This document shows, piece after piece, positions 53,883 to 55,428 of a stretch of 55,428 bases of DNA. The stretch is taken from contig JAFEFO010000012.1 of NCBI GenBank assembly GCA_018240565.1, positions 1 through 55,428 of the forward strand, given 5' to 3'. Below the pieces are notes generated by a model. It was not told the origin of the DNA. It was given only the letters and a program-made list of their open reading frames with translations, and made no database searches. A program made the translations under genes and the position numbers. Numbering within the stretch: position 1 is the stretch's first letter; every line of letters begins with the position of its first letter. This stretch comes from Pseudomonadota bacterium (GTDB lineage Bacteria > Pseudomonadota > Gammaproteobacteria > Xanthomonadales > Rhodanobacteraceae).

Positions 53883-55428
53883 CTAAGGCAAGCCCTTCGC
53901 ATCCGTTGTTGTAGGCAAACCGATCTTCTGCGCGAACGCGGCGTAGCGCGGGTCGTTTTTGTAGCGCAGCGGGAGGGGATCGTTGAGCAGGAACACGATG
54001 CCGCCATCGCGGGTATCCCAGGCGCGGTCGAGCCACTTGAACATGTTGTCCGGGTCGCGGCGCAATGCGTAGACTTCGACGATCTGGTACGCCGACGACT
54101 CGGCGTGCTTGTCGATCAGATTCTGCAGCGCCGCATCGGCGGCGGCGCGGTCGGGCCCCAACTGCAGTGCCAGCGCCATTCCGACGTCGCGCCACATGCC
54201 CGGCGATATCGCCTGTGCAATCGCCAGCGCGGCGGGGAAATCATTGCGCCATGTCGCGACGCAGGCTTGCATCACCCGATACGTGTCCGAACGGGGCTGC
54301 AGTTCGACGGCCTTGTCGATGACCGCTTTCGCTTCGTCCAGGCGCCCTTCTGCGCCCAGTCCCAGCGCCAGCGCCTGGAGGGTGCCGGTCTGCAATGGGT
54401 CAAGCTTCAAGGCACGTTCCAACATGTCGGTGGAGGCGCCCACTTGCCCGAGAATGGCCAATCCCCGGGCGTAGGCGTTGAGAATCAGCGGATCGTTCGG
54501 TGCGAGTTCCAGCGCACGTTGTCTTTGAGCCTGTGCACCGCGCCAGTCGAAATCGCGGTTCGTCTTGATCTGGGCCCGGGTCATGTACGCCTGCGGCAAC
54601 AAGGGATTCAGCCGCAGCGCCGTGTCGATCGCCGTCTGCGCCTGAGCGTACATGGTGTTGGCGTCGGCGCCGCCCAGGTAATTTCCCGCCAGGGTCGATT
54701 GCGCACTGCCAAGCCACGCGTACGCCGCCGCGTAGCCGGGGTCGAGTCGAACGGCTTCGCGATAATGTTCGATCGCCGTGCGCAGATCGGGTTCGTTGTT
54801 GCGCGCGGCGTAGAACCGGCCTTGCTGGTAGGCGTTGTAAGCGGCCAAGTTGCCGCTCGGCGGGCGATCCGATTGCACGGCCGCGTTGCCTTTGTCCAGC
54901 AGTTTCGCCTTCAGCGCATAGGCCACCGAATGCGTGATCTCGTCCTGCAGCTTGAACAGGTCGGTATAGGGCCGGTCGTAACTTTGCGACCACACGCCGC
55001 TGCCATCCGCCGCCTTCACCAGTTGCGCATTGATGCGCACGGTATCGCCGAGCTTGCGCACGCTGCCGGTCAACAGGTACGCAACGCCGAGCTTGAGGCC
55101 GATGGCCGCGCTGGAATCGCGGCTGTCGCGGAACTGGAATGACGACGCGCGGCCAATGACCTTGAGGTTGCCGAACTGCATCAGTGCGTTGATGAGATCG
55201 TCCGACAGGCCATCGGAAAAATACTGCTGGTCCTTGTCGCCACTTTCGTTGGCCAGCGGCAGCACGGCGATGGACTTGTCGGGAATGGGCGCGACCTCGC
55301 TCGTGCGCACCACGAAGCGATCCGTCAACAGCAGCACCACGGCGACGGCCAACACGGCGATGATTGCGCGATCCAGCTTGCGTCCGGTCGAACGCGAGAT
55401 CGAGGCATCAGCGATGATTTCACTCTCG
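53883..55428 (-). CDS. TPR-repeat protein with FlgO/TolB-like domain, N-terminus beyond the window (514 aa visible)
   Basis: The reading frame continues to the window edge, so the N-terminus is missing. The visible part begins with polar sequence, one transmembrane helix (AIIAVLAVAVVLLL then TDRFVV), the adenylate-cyclase-associated domain KSIAVLPLANESGDKDQQYF, SDGLSDDLINALMQFGNLKV, TGSVRKLGDTVRINAQLVKA, and a run of TPR helices (AIEHYREAVRLDPGYAAAYA, AQTAIDTALRLNPLLPQAYM, MLERALKLDPLQTGTLQAL). Relatives carry a winged-helix, kinase or cyclase domain ahead of the membrane helix; which one applies here cannot be seen. It probably acts in signal transduction. Confidence 0.88.
   Translation of the reverse strand, partial: ESEIIADASISRSTGRKLDRAIIAVLAVAVVLLLTDRFVVRTSEVAPIPDKSIAVLPLANESGDKDQQYFSDGLSDDLINALMQFGNLKVIGRASSFQFRDSRDSSAAIGLKLGVAYLLTGSVRKLGDTVRINAQLVKAADGSGVWSQSYDRPYTDLFKLQDEITHSVAYALKAKLLDKGNAAVQSDRPPSGNLAAYNAYQQGRFYAARNNEPDLRTAIEHYREAVRLDPGYAAAYAWLGSAQSTLAGNYLGGADANTMYAQAQTAIDTALRLNPLLPQAYMTRAQIKTNRDFDWRGAQAQRQRALELAPNDPLILNAYARGLAILGQVGASTDMLERALKLDPLQTGTLQALALGLGAEGRLDEAKAVIDKAVELQPRSDTYRVMQACVATWRNDFPAALAIAQAISPGMWRDVGMALALQLGPDRAAADAALQNLIDKHAESSAYQIVEVYALRRDPDNMFKWLDRAWDTRDGGIVFLLNDPLPLRYKNDPRYAAFAQKIGLPTTTDAKGLP

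Overview
The window is GC-rich gammaproteobacterial chromosome. It fits the Lysobacterales (Xanthomonadales), most likely Rhodanobacteraceae (a Dokdonella- or Rudaea-like organism). The reasons are the lptM-dapF-DUF484-xerC and hslVU-DUF971 blocks, the aa3 oxidase cluster in pseudomonad-like order, two secreted proteins ending in an IFxNGFE motif I associate with this order, and Xanthomonad-style hairpin repeats. The taxon is inferred from gene content and memory, not from a search. The rsmG-parA-parB block suggests the right end is origin-proximal.

Layout. 150-11778 is almost entirely minus strand: an aa3-type cytochrome c oxidase locus (DUF2244, ctaC, ctaD, a 43-residue small protein, ctaG, ctaE, SURF1, a Sco-like protein, ctaA, cyoE), followed by a glutathione peroxidase, a CrtI/PYROXD2-like oxidoreductase and an NTF2-like lipoprotein. 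A ParE-type toxin-antitoxin (TA) pair interrupts this between cyoE and gpx. 11862-15044 is a bifunctional putA. 15046-17984 is a small accessory island of lower GC with a TumE/TumA pair, a small secreted protein, a HigBA pair and an orphan HigA whose toxin survives only as a C-terminal stub. 18119-29407 carries a rhomboid-TPR protease, a membrane-TPR protein, lptM-dapF-DUF484-xerC, a PQQ-type beta-propeller protein, a YkgJ protein, hslV-hslU and DUF971. 29411-36428 has lemA, a secreted beta-helix protein, ubiE, DUF2945/DUF488, a patatin phospholipase, three small membrane or exported proteins and folE. 36624-43325 has an ECF sigma factor, two secreted peptidases (S10 and M1) and a large GLUG-repeat surface protein. 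43351-49087 has AraC, an aldehyde dehydrogenase, a gamma-class carbonic anhydrase, aroE, hemB and a truncated band-7 protein. 49167-55428 has rsmG, parA, parB, an ECF sigma with its DUF3379 partner, a TacAT-type TA pair and a TPR protein running off the window.

The most interesting signal is a pattern. Three unrelated TA modules (ParE, TumE and GNAT/DUF1778 types) each sit directly downstream of a chromosomal gene, and in each case the 3' end of that gene is present a second time on the far side of the module. The three genes are cyoE (32-bp repeat including the stop codon), putA (66-bp repeat including the stop) and the DUF3379 gene (93 nt, diverged, mostly at synonymous sites). No recombinase is present beside any of them. 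This looks like a common route by which small TA cassettes enter gene 3' ends without destroying the gene. Other observations worth checking are the shared C-terminal NGFE motif of two secreted proteins, several gene stubs (higB, a flavin reductase, DUF3379), a MITE-like repeat pair around hslU, a terminator whose T-tract touches the rsmG start codon, and a hairpin covering the ribosome binding site of the band-7-like gene.
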